NCBI GenBank assembly: GCA_023414155.1
Contig: JAEZOG010000237.1
Location: forward strand, 1-9,011
DNA: 9,011 nucleotides
DNA from: Cyanobacteria bacterium OH_CFB_184
Lineage (GTDB): Bacteria; Cyanobacteriota; Vampirovibrionia; Gastranaerophilales; Gastranaerophilaceae
Reading direction: 5' to 3'
Each line of letters starts with the position of its first letter. Position 1 is the first letter of the stretch. Shown in pieces: positions 1-6,447 of this stretch. The notes under the pieces were generated by a model. It saw only the letters and a list, made by a program, of their open reading frames with translations. It was not told where the DNA came from and made no database searches. The position numbers and the translations under genes are program-made.

Positions 1-1602
1 TGTGTGTTCTGATATGTCCATTAAATTAATTTTATTATTTTTAAATTGACTTGACAGTAACAATGAACCATCATCCTCAAATGAAATGTATCCTTTATCA
101 AATAATGCATCGTGCCAAGCACATAATAAAAAACCATTGTCAATATCTTGTTTTTCAATATCAGTTGAGTCTTTCCAAGGTTTTATATGACTTGCAATGA
201 GCAAATTAGGTTCATCAAGACCGCATAATTTGCAACCTTTATAATTATTAATAAGTCCTTGCCTAAATTCTCCTTGGGTTAATCGCTGTTTGACAATTTG
301 ATCTCTTTCGGTTGGTGTAGCTTCTTTTGTTTCTAATGAATATTCATTAATTGTATTTTTAATTCTTCGTTTGTCGTTTTCATCACAAATAATATTAAAG
401 TTGCTCTCAGCTTCAGGATATTGTTCATTTATAGAATGATACTTGCTATTAGCAAAATTATTAATATCAATAATTGAAATTTTTGTATCTTCTATTATTG
501 GGTTAATTATTTGAGTGTTGTTCCCTTTATGAAGCTTTATTTTATCGCTATTTTGATATTTTAATAAAGAATGAAGCATCAAGTGATTTTTGATACCTTT
601 AGAGATTAGTTCGTTTTTAAATATTTCAAACAAGTTTTTAGTATTAAAAACATTTATACCTTGTGAGAATAAGTATATACATCTATTTATAATTTCCTCG
701 ACTATTTGCTTATCGTAGTTAAGATTGTCAACATGTATAAATTCTCCAAAATTTGATGCGATTACCTTAGGATGCCCAACAAGTTTTTGATATAATCTTC
801 TGCTTACAGCTTTTTCCTCCGGCATTGCGGTTCTTAAAATTTCGATGTTTTGCTCAAAAAGATCAGTTTTTTTCTGCGGTAAATGAATACCTTCTGGATA
901 TAATATTTTAAAAAAATACTCTAACTTTATGTCTTTGTTTACATGCTTATTTTTTGTATCAAGTAAATATTTATTAGATTCTAAAGGTTCTAAAGAAATA
1001 AAAGATTTTTTACATAAATTTTCTTTTATAGAAAGTATAATATTAGCCAACTTGTTTTGTGGAAAACTTTTGTATTCTTTTAAAAAAGCTTCTTTGATAC
1101 TATCCGAAATACAACTATCATAATATGGAATAGATTCCTTAAATTCTTTTACTATCATATTAGACAAATTGTAAAATTTATTCTTATCTTTAAAAATTAA
1201 AGAAGTATCAACGTCGATAAATATATTTGGTTCAACACAAATTTTGAACAGAAATAAATATTCATTATTTATTATCTTATGATCTATTATATCAATTTCA
1301 GAATTAGATAAATATTCTTCTATGTTATAGAATTTATTGAAATATTTTTTTAATTTAATTTTTGTTCTTTTATCAACTTGGTCAATCCGTTGACGAGATA
1401 CACCATAACAATTACCAATTTCTTCAAAAGTAAGATTCTTTTTAGAAGGACTTTTGATTCTTACCTCATAGACATCCCTCTCCATTTCAGTACAGGAAGA
1501 GAAAAAACAATGTTCAATCTGCAGAAGAACTTCCTTAATTTTTGTTTCATGCAACACTTCTGGAATTGTATTTGTGTCAATATTTATCAACTTATTATCC
1601 AC
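1..1602 (-). CDS. sigma-70 region 4-like HTH / HNH endonuclease fusion protein, partial at left edge
   Basis: Predicted DNA-binding nuclease, 534 residues visible with the C-terminus outside the window. Residues about 40-88 read as a sigma-70 region 4 fold: ERDVYEVR, then LTFEEIGNCYGVSRQRIDQV, the typical 'GVSRQRI' recognition helix. A long middle part, with two stretches (about 240-285 and 290-355) that may be winged-helix-like, has no clear family. Residues about 440-534 form an HNH nuclease of the HNH_2 type: Cys457-x2-Cys460, SHIKPW with His472, NGFLLC with Asn489, then WHDALFD with His497, followed by KGYISF. There is no ATG before residue 40; an in-frame stop lies at 1630-1632, so GTG at 1602 (weak AGAAAG upstream) or TTG at 1590 is the likely start. 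HNH_2 proteins are commonly restriction-type enzymes; a defence role is inferred. No methyltransferase is visible. Confidence 0.85.
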   Translation of the reverse strand, partial: MDNKLINIDTNTIPEVLHETKIKEVLLQIEHCFFSSCTEMERDVYEVRIKSPSKKNLTFEEIGNCYGVSRQRIDQVDKRTKIKLKKYFNKFYNIEEYLSNSEIDIIDHKIINNEYLFLFKICVEPNIFIDVDTSLIFKDKNKFYNLSNMIVKEFKESIPYYDSCISDSIKEAFLKEYKSFPQNKLANIILSIKENLCKKSFISLEPLESNKYLLDTKNKHVNKDIKLEYFFKILYPEGIHLPQKKTDLFEQNIEILRTAMPEEKAVSRRLYQKLVGHPKVIASNFGEFIHVDNLNYDKQIVEEIINRCIYLFSQGINVFNTKNLFEIFKNELISKGIKNHLMLHSLLKYQNSDKIKLHKGNNTQIINPIIEDTKISIIDINNFANSKYHSINEQYPEAESNFNIICDENDKRRIKNTINEYSLETKEATPTERDQIVKQRLTQGEFRQGLINNYKGCKLCGLDEPNLLIASHIKPWKDSTDIEKQDIDNGFLLCAWHDALFDKGYISFEDDGSLLLSSQFKNNKINLMDISEHT

Positions 1603-1672
1603 AACAAAATTCTTTCTGAAATTACAAACTTATTTACAACTACCATACAAAATAGCTTAACTTTTAATATTA

Positions 1673-1712
1673 ATTATAGTTGAGTATAATTCCAACTCCT
1701 ATCTCAGAACAA
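1673..1712 (-). promoter_or_regulatory. candidate promoter of the HNH fusion gene
   Basis: On the minus strand TTGTTC (1712-1707) is followed after 18 nt by TATACT (1688-1683); a second, perfect TATAAT lies at 1678-1673 without a good -35. A short inverted repeat, AGTTG/CAACT (1678-1682, 1693-1697), overlaps both -10 boxes and could be an operator. The leader to the GTG start would be about 70-75 nt. Motif-based only, in very AT-rich DNA. Confidence 0.3.
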
Positions 1713-1715
1713 TTG

Positions 1716-1740
1716 TATCATATTTATCCATTATTTGATA
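1716..1740. repeat. imperfect palindrome, possible operator
   Basis: TATCAxAT and ATxTGATA face each other in a 25-bp imperfect dyad just upstream of the candidate promoter of the HNH fusion gene. Such a site could bind a dimeric HTH regulator such as the neighbouring XRE protein, but AT-rich DNA produces dyads by chance. Confidence 0.25.
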
Positions 1741-1744
1741 AGGG

Positions 1745-1785
1745 AAAAATGACAAAAAATTCGTTTTGAATTGAAACTCATTTTT
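1745..1785. terminator. hairpin downstream of the XRE gene, probable terminator
   Basis: The outer arms AAAAATGA (1745-1752) and TCATTTTT (1778-1785) pair perfectly. Inside them AATTC (1758-1762) and GAATT (1768-1772) form a second stem over a GTTTT loop. T-runs flank both sides, so it could end minus-strand transcription from the XRE gene and would also work on the plus strand. The stem is AT-rich and has an internal loop, so strength is uncertain. Confidence 0.4.
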
Positions 1786-1836
1786 TAAATCTATAAAAAG
1801 TTAAAATTCTAAGTGAAATTTGTTCGTACTATAGGC

Positions 1837-2157
1837 TTATTTAATCATAGCTTCTATAACTTTGTATATTTGCTTTAATTTTTCAGAATTAATTTTAGAA
1901 AGTATTCCGTTTATTTCTTCAACTAATTCAGCATCACTTTTTAAGTGTGAAGTTTCAAATAAATCTTTTATCTCCACCCCAAGAGTATTCGCTATTTTTT
2001 GCAAATGTTCATCTTTAGGAAAATGAAAACCAGACTCTATCTTACTAACGCTTCTAGGTTCTATACCTATATTCTCTGCCAATTGAGATTGTTTTAACCC
2101 TTTTGCCTGTCTAAGTTCTTTTATTCTTTGTCCTAATAATTTTCTAGTTGTGCTCAC
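1837..2157 (-). CDS. XRE-family helix-turn-helix transcriptional regulator
   Basis: A 106-residue Cro/CI-type DNA-binding protein. Residues about 8-67 are the HTH_3 domain: LGQRIKELRQAKGLKQSQLAENIG, then the recognition region PRSVSKIESGFHFP and IANTLGVEIKDLFE. A helical tail of about 35 residues (ELVEEINGILSKIN onward) probably dimerises. I place the start at GTG 2157 because AAGGAG lies six bases before it; an ATG at 2202 would add 15 residues but has no convincing ribosome binding site. The gene lies upstream of the HNH fusion gene on the same strand, divergent from the GT9 gene, with inverted repeats in the shared upstream DNA. It may be an element repressor or a controller of the nuclease, as C proteins are in restriction systems; both roles are inferences. 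Confidence 0.9.
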   Translation of the reverse strand: MSTTRKLLGQRIKELRQAKGLKQSQLAENIGIEPRSVSKIESGFHFPKDEHLQKIANTLGVEIKDLFETSHLKSDAELVEEINGILSKINSEKLKQIYKVIEAMIK

Positions 2158-2213
2158 GGATATCTCCTTGCCCTTTAGGATACACTCTCTTTTAAGATTC
2201 ATAAATTCCGTAG

Positions 2214-2306
2214 CACATCACTTGATTTATATTTTGATGTGGTAACATGATACATATATTGCCTTTTTATTATCTGGCACAACATCAAACATGGATTCAG
2301 ATGTGG
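2214..2306. promoter_or_regulatory. inverted and repeated GATGTGG motifs between the divergent XRE and GT9 genes, candidate operators
   Basis: CACATCA (2214-2220) and TGATGTG (2235-2241) form a perfect 7-bp inverted repeat with 14 nt between. A second copy of GATGTGG lies at 2300-2306, opposite ACATC at 2282-2286. Their position between divergent genes fits autoregulation by the XRE protein and control of the GT9 gene. No clean -35/-10 pair stands out on either strand. Confidence 0.35.
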
Positions 2307-2350
2307 ACAAACAACAGTTAAGTATGAAAAATGAAATAAACTTAAGATGA
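2291..2350 (+). CDS. possible 19-aa upstream ORF or gene remnant coupled to the GT9 start
   Basis: An ATG at 2291 opens a 19-codon frame (MDSDVDKQQLSMKNEINLR) whose TGA overlaps the GT9 ATG in an ATGA arrangement, the usual sign of translational coupling. It lacks a ribosome binding site. The same frame is open back to a TAA at 2243-2245, so this could be the 3' remnant of a deleted gene instead. It may also be chance. Confidence 0.2.
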   Translation: MDSDVDKQQLSMKNEINLR

Positions 2351-3351
2351 TAAAACACAGAAAAACACTTTCTCTTGATATATTACTCCCTCACCGCATA
2401 GGTGATTGCCTGCTGACAATACCTGCAATTATGTGTCTAAAAGAATTGAACCAGAAACATAATCAAAATCAGATAAAAATACGACTGGTCTGTGGTGAAA
2501 CAATGTTCCCATTAGTAAAAAAGTTGGATATAGCAGAGTCTGTAAAATTAACATACGGATTAAAGCTCAAATCTTGGATATCCCCGAGCGATAAAGCGTT
2601 TTTTTATTTGATGTCATCTAAAACCATAGGTTTTAAAGCAAAAGAAAGCTATGGACAAAATAACAAACGCAAAAAGTATTTAAATTTCGATGTTGATATA
2701 CCTTATCTAATAGAAATAGATACAAAATTATTTCCTGACGAAAAACTGCTTGAGCATCTGAAAAAGAAGTACGATTTATCTAATGTTGCAATTAACAATT
2801 TTGCTCTTTGCCTGAGTTTAGGCTACACATCTGAACAAATTCAACAAGTTTTGCCTACTGTTTTTAAAGAGCTTTCCTGCAAACAAACAAAAACAAAAAA
2901 TAATTACTTAGTATGCTGCATGGAAGCTGGGTACGGTAAAAAAAGAGTGGCAAATAGAAGGTGGAATTCAGAAGATTTTATGTTGTTATCAGAATTTATT
3001 TATTCAGAGTACAAATTGTCTACTGTTTTTATTGGGATGGACAAAGAACCACATATTCCTAGTAAACCATACCTAATTGATTGTAGGCAAAAGTCTTCCA
3101 TAAATAACTTAGAAAAAACTATTAAAAATTCAGTTGGTTACTACGGAAACGATACGGGACCTTTACACTTGGCGAACTTCTTAAACAAACCAACTTGTGG
3201 AATATACACAACGGTTACACCAGAAGCTTATGGACCCATTCTTTCAAACAACAATTATCCTATTTGTAATCCCAAAAGTATTGATGAAGTAAAGTACACT
3301 ATTAAACAAATGATTGAAGCAAGAATAATTATTGATGAAGTGATAGTATAA
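2347..3351 (+). CDS. glycosyltransferase family 9 (heptosyltransferase-like) protein
   Basis: A 334-residue enzyme expected to transfer a heptose or related sugar from a nucleotide-activated donor to a lipopolysaccharide-type acceptor at the inner face of the cytoplasmic membrane. The N-terminal acceptor domain opens with LLPHRIGDCLLTIPA (about 13-27), the GT9 signature 'iGD-ttPal'. The C-terminal donor domain has RRWNSEDFMLL (204-214) and GNDTGPLHLANFL (267-279), then KPTCGIYTTVTPEAYGP, matching the family's 'D-G-HlA--lgkP-v-l-G-t-p---gP'. Length is normal for GT9. It has no hydrophobic segment, as expected for a peripheral cytosolic enzyme. The start at 2347 has no strong ribosome binding site. 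It is the only plus-strand gene in this part and probably cargo that could alter the cell surface; sugar and acceptor cannot be told. Confidence 0.85.
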   Translation: MIKHRKTLSLDILLPHRIGDCLLTIPAIMCLKELNQKHNQNQIKIRLVCGETMFPLVKKLDIAESVKLTYGLKLKSWISPSDKAFFYLMSSKTIGFKAKESYGQNNKRKKYLNFDVDIPYLIEIDTKLFPDEKLLEHLKKKYDLSNVAINNFALCLSLGYTSEQIQQVLPTVFKELSCKQTKTKNNYLVCCMEAGYGKKRVANRRWNSEDFMLLSEFIYSEYKLSTVFIGMDKEPHIPSKPYLIDCRQKSSINNLEKTIKNSVGYYGNDTGPLHLANFLNKPTCGIYTTVTPEAYGPILSNNNYPICNPKSIDEVKYTIKQMIEARIIIDEVIV

Positions 3352-3353
3352 AT

Positions 3354-3629
3354 TTATTCGCCTATTGCCATAGATAAACAAGCCTTTAATTTCTGATTAA
3401 GTTCTTCTAAAACACATTTATCACCTAGATTATTAGTCGTTTTTTCATCAAAACTATTTTGCCAAGCTTGTTGCTCTGGACTAATCAGATCCTTCTTCTG
3501 CTGTCTAGCTACTTTCAAACTTTCTTTTTCTCGCTCAATTTCTCTATTCAAGTAATCGAGCTGTTGACGATGTCTGTCTTGTTCTAAATCCTTATCCTTT
3601 AGCAATCTCTCTAATCTTGAGTTTTTCAT
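3354..3629 (-). CDS. small charged coiled-coil protein, function unknown
   Basis: A 91-residue soluble protein I do not recognise. Residues 3-48 are almost entirely Lys, Arg, Glu, Asp, Gln and Leu in a heptad-like order (RLERLLKDKDLEQDRHRQQL, then REIEREKESLKVARQQ), so a long coiled coil is likely. The C-terminal 40 residues include CVLEELNQKLKACL. GGAGAATCA directly precedes the ATG, a strong ribosome binding site that supports a real gene. Its stop is two bases from the end of the convergent GT9 gene. It lies downstream of the Rep cassette on the same strand but beyond the terminator at 3872-3890, so it probably has its own promoter within 3630-3870. Confidence 0.7.
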   Translation of the reverse strand: MKNSRLERLLKDKDLEQDRHRQQLDYLNREIEREKESLKVARQQKKDLISPEQQAWQNSFDEKTTNNLGDKCVLEELNQKLKACLSMAIGE

Positions 3630-3695
3630 TGATTCTCCTTTTTTATTTTAATATAAGGATACTGTATCTATTTTTCTTGTTTTTAATGCTGGAAG

Positions 3696-3728
3696 TCATT
3701 GTAAGACAAGTTCTTTGATTAATAACAT
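3696..3728 (-). CDS. possible 10-aa leader peptide (MLLIKELVLQ)
   Basis: AAAGGATAACC places a good ribosome binding site before an ATG at 3728 that opens only ten codons. It precedes the coiled-coil gene by 66 bases on the same strand. It may be a leader peptide or a fortuitous site. Confidence 0.2.
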   Translation of the reverse strand: MLLIKELVLQ

Positions 3729-3758
3729 GGTTATCCTTTCTATTATTTTGCACTAATT

Positions 3759-3790
3759 TAAATTGGGAATACGGAGGCATTCCCAATTTA
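3759..3790. repeat. perfect 12-bp inverted repeat with 8-nt loop
   Basis: TAAATTGGGAAT (3759-3770) and ATTCCCAATTTA (3779-3790) are perfect complements around ACGGAGGC. On the plus strand the stem is followed by ACGTTTTTAT, so it could terminate plus-strand transcription. It may instead be a protein-binding or origin hairpin, as it lies in the 266-bp gap beyond the Rep cassette. The loop holds GGAGG-like bases. Confidence 0.55.
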
Positions 3791-3871
3791 ACGTTTTTAT
3801 AGAGACAGTATATTTATATACAAAATAATAAAAAGTATAAGGCTATTGATGGTAGCAATGGCAAATAAGAT

Positions 3872-3890
3872 GCCCCTCATTCTGAGGGGC
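3872..3890 (-). terminator. intrinsic terminator of the ParB-Rep operon
   Basis: GCCCCTCA and TGAGGGGC pair perfectly over a three-base loop, five bases beyond the stop codon of the 82-aa gene. It is the most GC-rich hairpin in the window. On the minus strand the trailing sequence is ATCTTATTTG, a weak T-tract. Position and stem strength support termination of the operon. Confidence 0.7.
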
Positions 3891-3895
3891 ACCAA

Positions 3896-4144
3896 CTACG
3901 TATTCATTTTTCTTGTCATCTCTGCTAATAACTGCTTATTCTCTGAAAAATATGGACTTAAGATAAACTCTCGCTTAACTAAAGATTTTATTTTTCTCAT
4001 TACATATGCATACTTACTGCCTACACTGAAGAAGTTACCAGTAGAAATAAACATACTAATTGCGTACATGTCTCCATCAAACTTCTCTATCAAAGACCTT
4101 AATCCAAGTTCCTGAATATAACTAGACCATCGCTGCTTTCTCAC
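3896..4144 (-). CDS. 82-aa conserved-looking protein, function unknown, last gene of the Rep operon
   Basis: Not recognised. The GTG start at 4144 overlaps the TGA stop of the Rep gene in a GTGA arrangement, and AGGTG lies shortly upstream, so it is probably translated by coupling to Rep. The protein is basic and mixed, beginning MRKQRWSSYIQELGLRSLIE, with a moderately hydrophobic middle (DMYAISMFISTGNFFSVG) that is too polar for a confident membrane span, then YAYVMRKIKSLVKREF. A strong terminator follows directly. Its fixed place suggests a role in replication, copy number or maintenance, which is inference. A plus-strand frame across the same bases is its shadow. Confidence 0.7.
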   Translation of the reverse strand: MRKQRWSSYIQELGLRSLIEKFDGDMYAISMFISTGNFFSVGSKYAYVMRKIKSLVKREFILSPYFSENKQLLAEMTRKMNT

Positions 4145-4914
4145 ACTACTTCACCTACCTCATCAACTAGAGCATTATATACACTTACTACAGGCACTAT
4201 CTCAGCATTTAATATACTAGTTAATTTATTATCTGAAATACCAAATGATTTAAGGATATTCTGCTTACCGTTAATTTCTAATTCAAATCTTAAAACTCTT
4301 TTGAAACCACCTAGTATATCTAAGGAAGAGATCTCCATTAGCTGTTTATTGTAAAGCTTATTCCTTTTAAGTTCCTCATACTTAGAATAACAGGATAATC
4401 TTTGCGGATTACTCACAGTTCTTTTACTTATAACGATACCGCTTTTGTATTTATCTACTTGTACTTTCTTACTATTAAGAGAATAAACATGCTTTAAAAA
4501 GTTTAAATATTCTACTGCGTCTTTTTCTACTTTTATATCCTTAGTTGAATGAACAAGAGATATAGTAGCATCCTGAATAAAGCAGTCTGGATCGATATCT
4601 ACTACCTTAAAGAAGTTTAAATGATCAATATATTGATAGATAGAATTTTTACTTATCAATTCCGAGTACATATCAGGTTGAAACTTCCCTGTGATATCGA
4701 AGCTGATTATACCTCGATCTGCTTTTATTGAAAAATCACCCAAACCGATAATCTTTTCAATCACATTCTTTTTTAACCTGTATGTTTGATAATATGTGTA
4801 ATCAGCGTTGCCTGCATCAGCAGATTGCTGCACATCAAAATATCTTAAAGATATATCTTTCAATGAATCTATGGTTGTTGTCCCTTTGATCCTATCAAAC
4901 TTATTTAGAAGCAT
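4141..4914 (-). CDS. putative replication initiation protein (phage/plasmid Rep, gene II/X-like)
   Basis: A 257-residue protein that probably nicks or binds the element's origin. Features shared with rolling-circle-type phage and plasmid initiators are DATISLVHSTKDI (about 115-127), CYSKYEELKR (175-184) and RVLRFELEING (206-216); the 'YsK-EL' plus 'lRfE' pair is characteristic of gene II/X-like Rep proteins. A full HUH motif is not evident: only His122 stands in a suitable strand, so the family call is tentative. The start is supported by AGGAG seven bases before the ATG. The ATG lies 14 bases inside the ParB-like gene, and the stop overlaps the next gene by four, so all three are translationally coupled. 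Alternatives are a relaxase-like or single-strand DNA-binding protein. Confidence 0.6.
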   Translation of the reverse strand: MLLNKFDRIKGTTTIDSLKDISLRYFDVQQSADAGNADYTYYQTYRLKKNVIEKIIGLGDFSIKADRGIISFDITGKFQPDMYSELISKNSIYQYIDHLNFFKVVDIDPDCFIQDATISLVHSTKDIKVEKDAVEYLNFLKHVYSLNSKKVQVDKYKSGIVISKRTVSNPQRLSCYSKYEELKRNKLYNKQLMEISSLDILGGFKRVLRFELEINGKQNILKSFGISDNKLTSILNAEIVPVVSVYNALVDEVGEVV

Positions 4915-5959
4915 GGCTTAACTCCTGTGAATAAAATGAATATTCACTTTCATCCATAGATATAAGACAAGGTACTTTCAATTTAGCTAACGTCTCTTCT
5001 AGACGTAATTTTTCTTCCTTTAATCTACTATTTTCTGCTTCCAGCTCTTTTTTCTCGGTCATTAATGTTTTAATGACATATTTCTGTTGTCTAAGATTAA
5101 TCCTAAGCTGTTCAGAACTATTTTCACCTGTTGGGGATGGACGCATTACGAAACTGTCTTGTCTCTGCATAAGTGCATCACGAACATTTTTGGCTCTATG
5201 CTCTAATATATCATTTATAACAGCAGCCTGCAATTCTGCATCCTTAATCCTTGATAATTCTAAAAGTAATACTTTTTTATTTTCCAAAAATGTTCCAAGT
5301 ATCATTTTTTTGTTTGCATCGTGTATACCTTCTGCAATTTGGATTTCTTGCTGTATAGTTCTCGGAGACTGATTAGTCCGAGTTGCCATATCTTCCGAAA
5401 ACGGAATAAATCTTTTATCAAACGAAATAATTTCGTTTTCTTTTTCTTTTTTAAATTTAGGATCATCTTCTGGTAAATCGTTTTCTGCATTTAATCCCTT
5501 AAGACTTTCCCAAAGTTTTTTTCTTTTCTTCAATAGATCTGCCCTTTTTAGAGTTGACAACTCTTCTTTTATAAAAGATTCATCGATTTTCACCATTTCT
5601 ATAAAGTCTTCATTTTCCGAAATAAATTCTATTGCAAAGATCAGATCAATTCCTGATCTAACTGCCGCAGCAACTCTTTTATGCCCAAATAGAACATCAT
5701 ACTTTGCGTTTTTCTTAGATTTTACAATTCCTACAGGTTGAATTTGTCCACAGATGTTATAACTATCAACAAAACCAGGCATTAGTTGTCCCATTCCAGC
5801 CTTTGTTTTATAATTTAATTTGCTTGGTTGTATCATTAAATGCCTTTGTTTTACAGCCCTGTTCTGCTCTACAATTAACCTAGTAGATTCAACGTAGATT
5901 TTTGACTCGTTTTCAACGTCATTTATTGAAACAAATTTGTTATTATTTATTTTTTTCAT
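4901..5959 (-). CDS. ParB-like partition/DNA-binding protein
   Basis: A 352-residue protein likely to bind a centromere-like site for element segregation or to regulate the operon. Residues about 60-110 carry the ParB N-terminal fold: GFVDSYNICGQIQPVGIV, then VLFGHKRVAAAVRSGID, matching the family's 'GhrR--Aa--aG' box. Residues about 187-209 resemble the ParB helix-turn-helix (RTNQSPRTIQQEIQIAEGI). Residues about 287-329 are a Glu/Lys/Leu-rich coiled coil (TEKKELEAENSRLKEEKL). I chose ATG 5959 because AAAGGAA lies just upstream; an ATG at 5977 would add six residues but has no ribosome binding site. No ParA ATPase gene is present, which is unusual for an active partition system, so it may act as a solo ParB or a Rep auxiliary. 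Confidence 0.8.
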   Translation of the reverse strand: MKKINNNKFVSINDVENESKIYVESTRLIVEQNRAVKQRHLMIQPSKLNYKTKAGMGQLMPGFVDSYNICGQIQPVGIVKSKKNAKYDVLFGHKRVAAAVRSGIDLIFAIEFISENEDFIEMVKIDESFIKEELSTLKRADLLKKRKKLWESLKGLNAENDLPEDDPKFKKEKENEIISFDKRFIPFSEDMATRTNQSPRTIQQEIQIAEGIHDANKKMILGTFLENKKVLLLELSRIKDAELQAAVINDILEHRAKNVRDALMQRQDSFVMRPSPTGENSSEQLRINLRQQKYVIKTLMTEKKELEAENSRLKEEKLRLEETLAKLKVPCLISMDESEYSFYSQELSHASK

Positions 5960-5983
5960 ATTATTTTCCTTTCTCATTTTTAA

Positions 5984-6060
5984 CTGTTTATATTGGTTGG
6001 CAATAAGGTTTCTAAAACCAATTTAATTTGCCAATAAGAGGATTGGCACCAAAACCCCTC
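5984..6060. promoter_or_regulatory. repeat-rich control region upstream of the ParB-Rep operon
   Basis: TTGGCAA (5997-6003) and TTGCCAA (6028-6034) form an inverted repeat enclosing GGTTT-CTA-AAACC (6007-6019). A third variant TTGGCAC starts at 6044, and GAGG (6038-6041) faces CCTC (6057-6060). On the minus strand a weak promoter, TTAGAA then 17 nt then TATAAA, overlaps the repeats. The placement suits an operator, a parS-like centromere or an iteron origin. Which of these applies is not decided by sequence. Confidence 0.4.
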
Positions 6061-6204
6061 AATTAAGTACAACTTTATAATTTATTGCATAATTTCAACG
6101 TCTTGCCTTGACTTTAAACTCTATTTAATTTTCAATGTACAATTTTCACACTTCAAGTAAGCCCTTATAGAGCCATTCTCAGTACTTTGGGTTTTAATAT
6201 ACGA

Positions 6205-6417
6205 TTATTTGTTTCTCTTTTTTAACGGGGCACCATCTAAGAGCCATTTTTCAACATTTTTACCGACGAAGCGTTTACAACGACCAATCGATACTACTAG
6301 ATTATATTTTTCAGGCAGCTGAGAGTAGTGCAAGTAGCTGTATAAAGTCTGTTCTTTCATCTTAAACTTTGCAGCTAATTCTTTTGCCGTATATAAGTCA
6401 TCTAATATCTGATTCAT
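6205..6417 (-). CDS. excisionase/AlpA-like small helix-turn-helix protein
   Basis: A 70-residue DNA-binding protein of the HTH_17/MerR-like winged-helix type. LYTAKELAAKFKMKEQTLYSYL (about residues 8-29) is the helix-turn-helix, followed by IGRCKRFVGKNVEKWL (44-59), the usual wing and final helix of excisionase-family proteins. Such proteins act as recombination directionality factors or as regulators of element genes. GGAG lies eleven bases before the ATG, slightly far, and a TATAAT box sits at 6453-6448. It is 245 bases upstream of the ParB-like gene on the same strand, so it may head the operon or have its own transcript. No integrase is next to it, which favours a regulatory role over excision. 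Confidence 0.8.
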   Translation of the reverse strand: MNQILDDLYTAKELAAKFKMKEQTLYSYLHYSQLPEKYNLVVSIGRCKRFVGKNVEKWLLDGAPLKKRNK

Positions 6418-6447
6418 TTACCCTAATGCTCCTTTATCCATATATAC

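Noticed and set aside
1378..1683. Plus-strand open frames at 929-1123 and 1378-1683
   Set aside because: They lie opposite the HNH fusion gene or its upstream region and have low-complexity, Phe/Leu/Ile-rich translations with no family likeness.
3846..4115. Plus-strand frame opposite the 82-aa gene
   Set aside because: It runs through the terminator hairpin and antisense to a gene with coupled start; no good ribosome binding site.
5073..5490. Extra open frames inside the ParB-like gene (5073-5372 plus, 5302-5490 minus)
   Set aside because: The ParB-like frame shows clear domains over the same bases; these are shadows without ribosome binding sites.
6121..6142. Likeness of the minus-strand sequence TACATTGAAAATTAAATA to rRNA spacer motifs
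   Set aside because: It is short and AT-rich, and there is no rRNA gene near it; chance similarity is the simplest reading.
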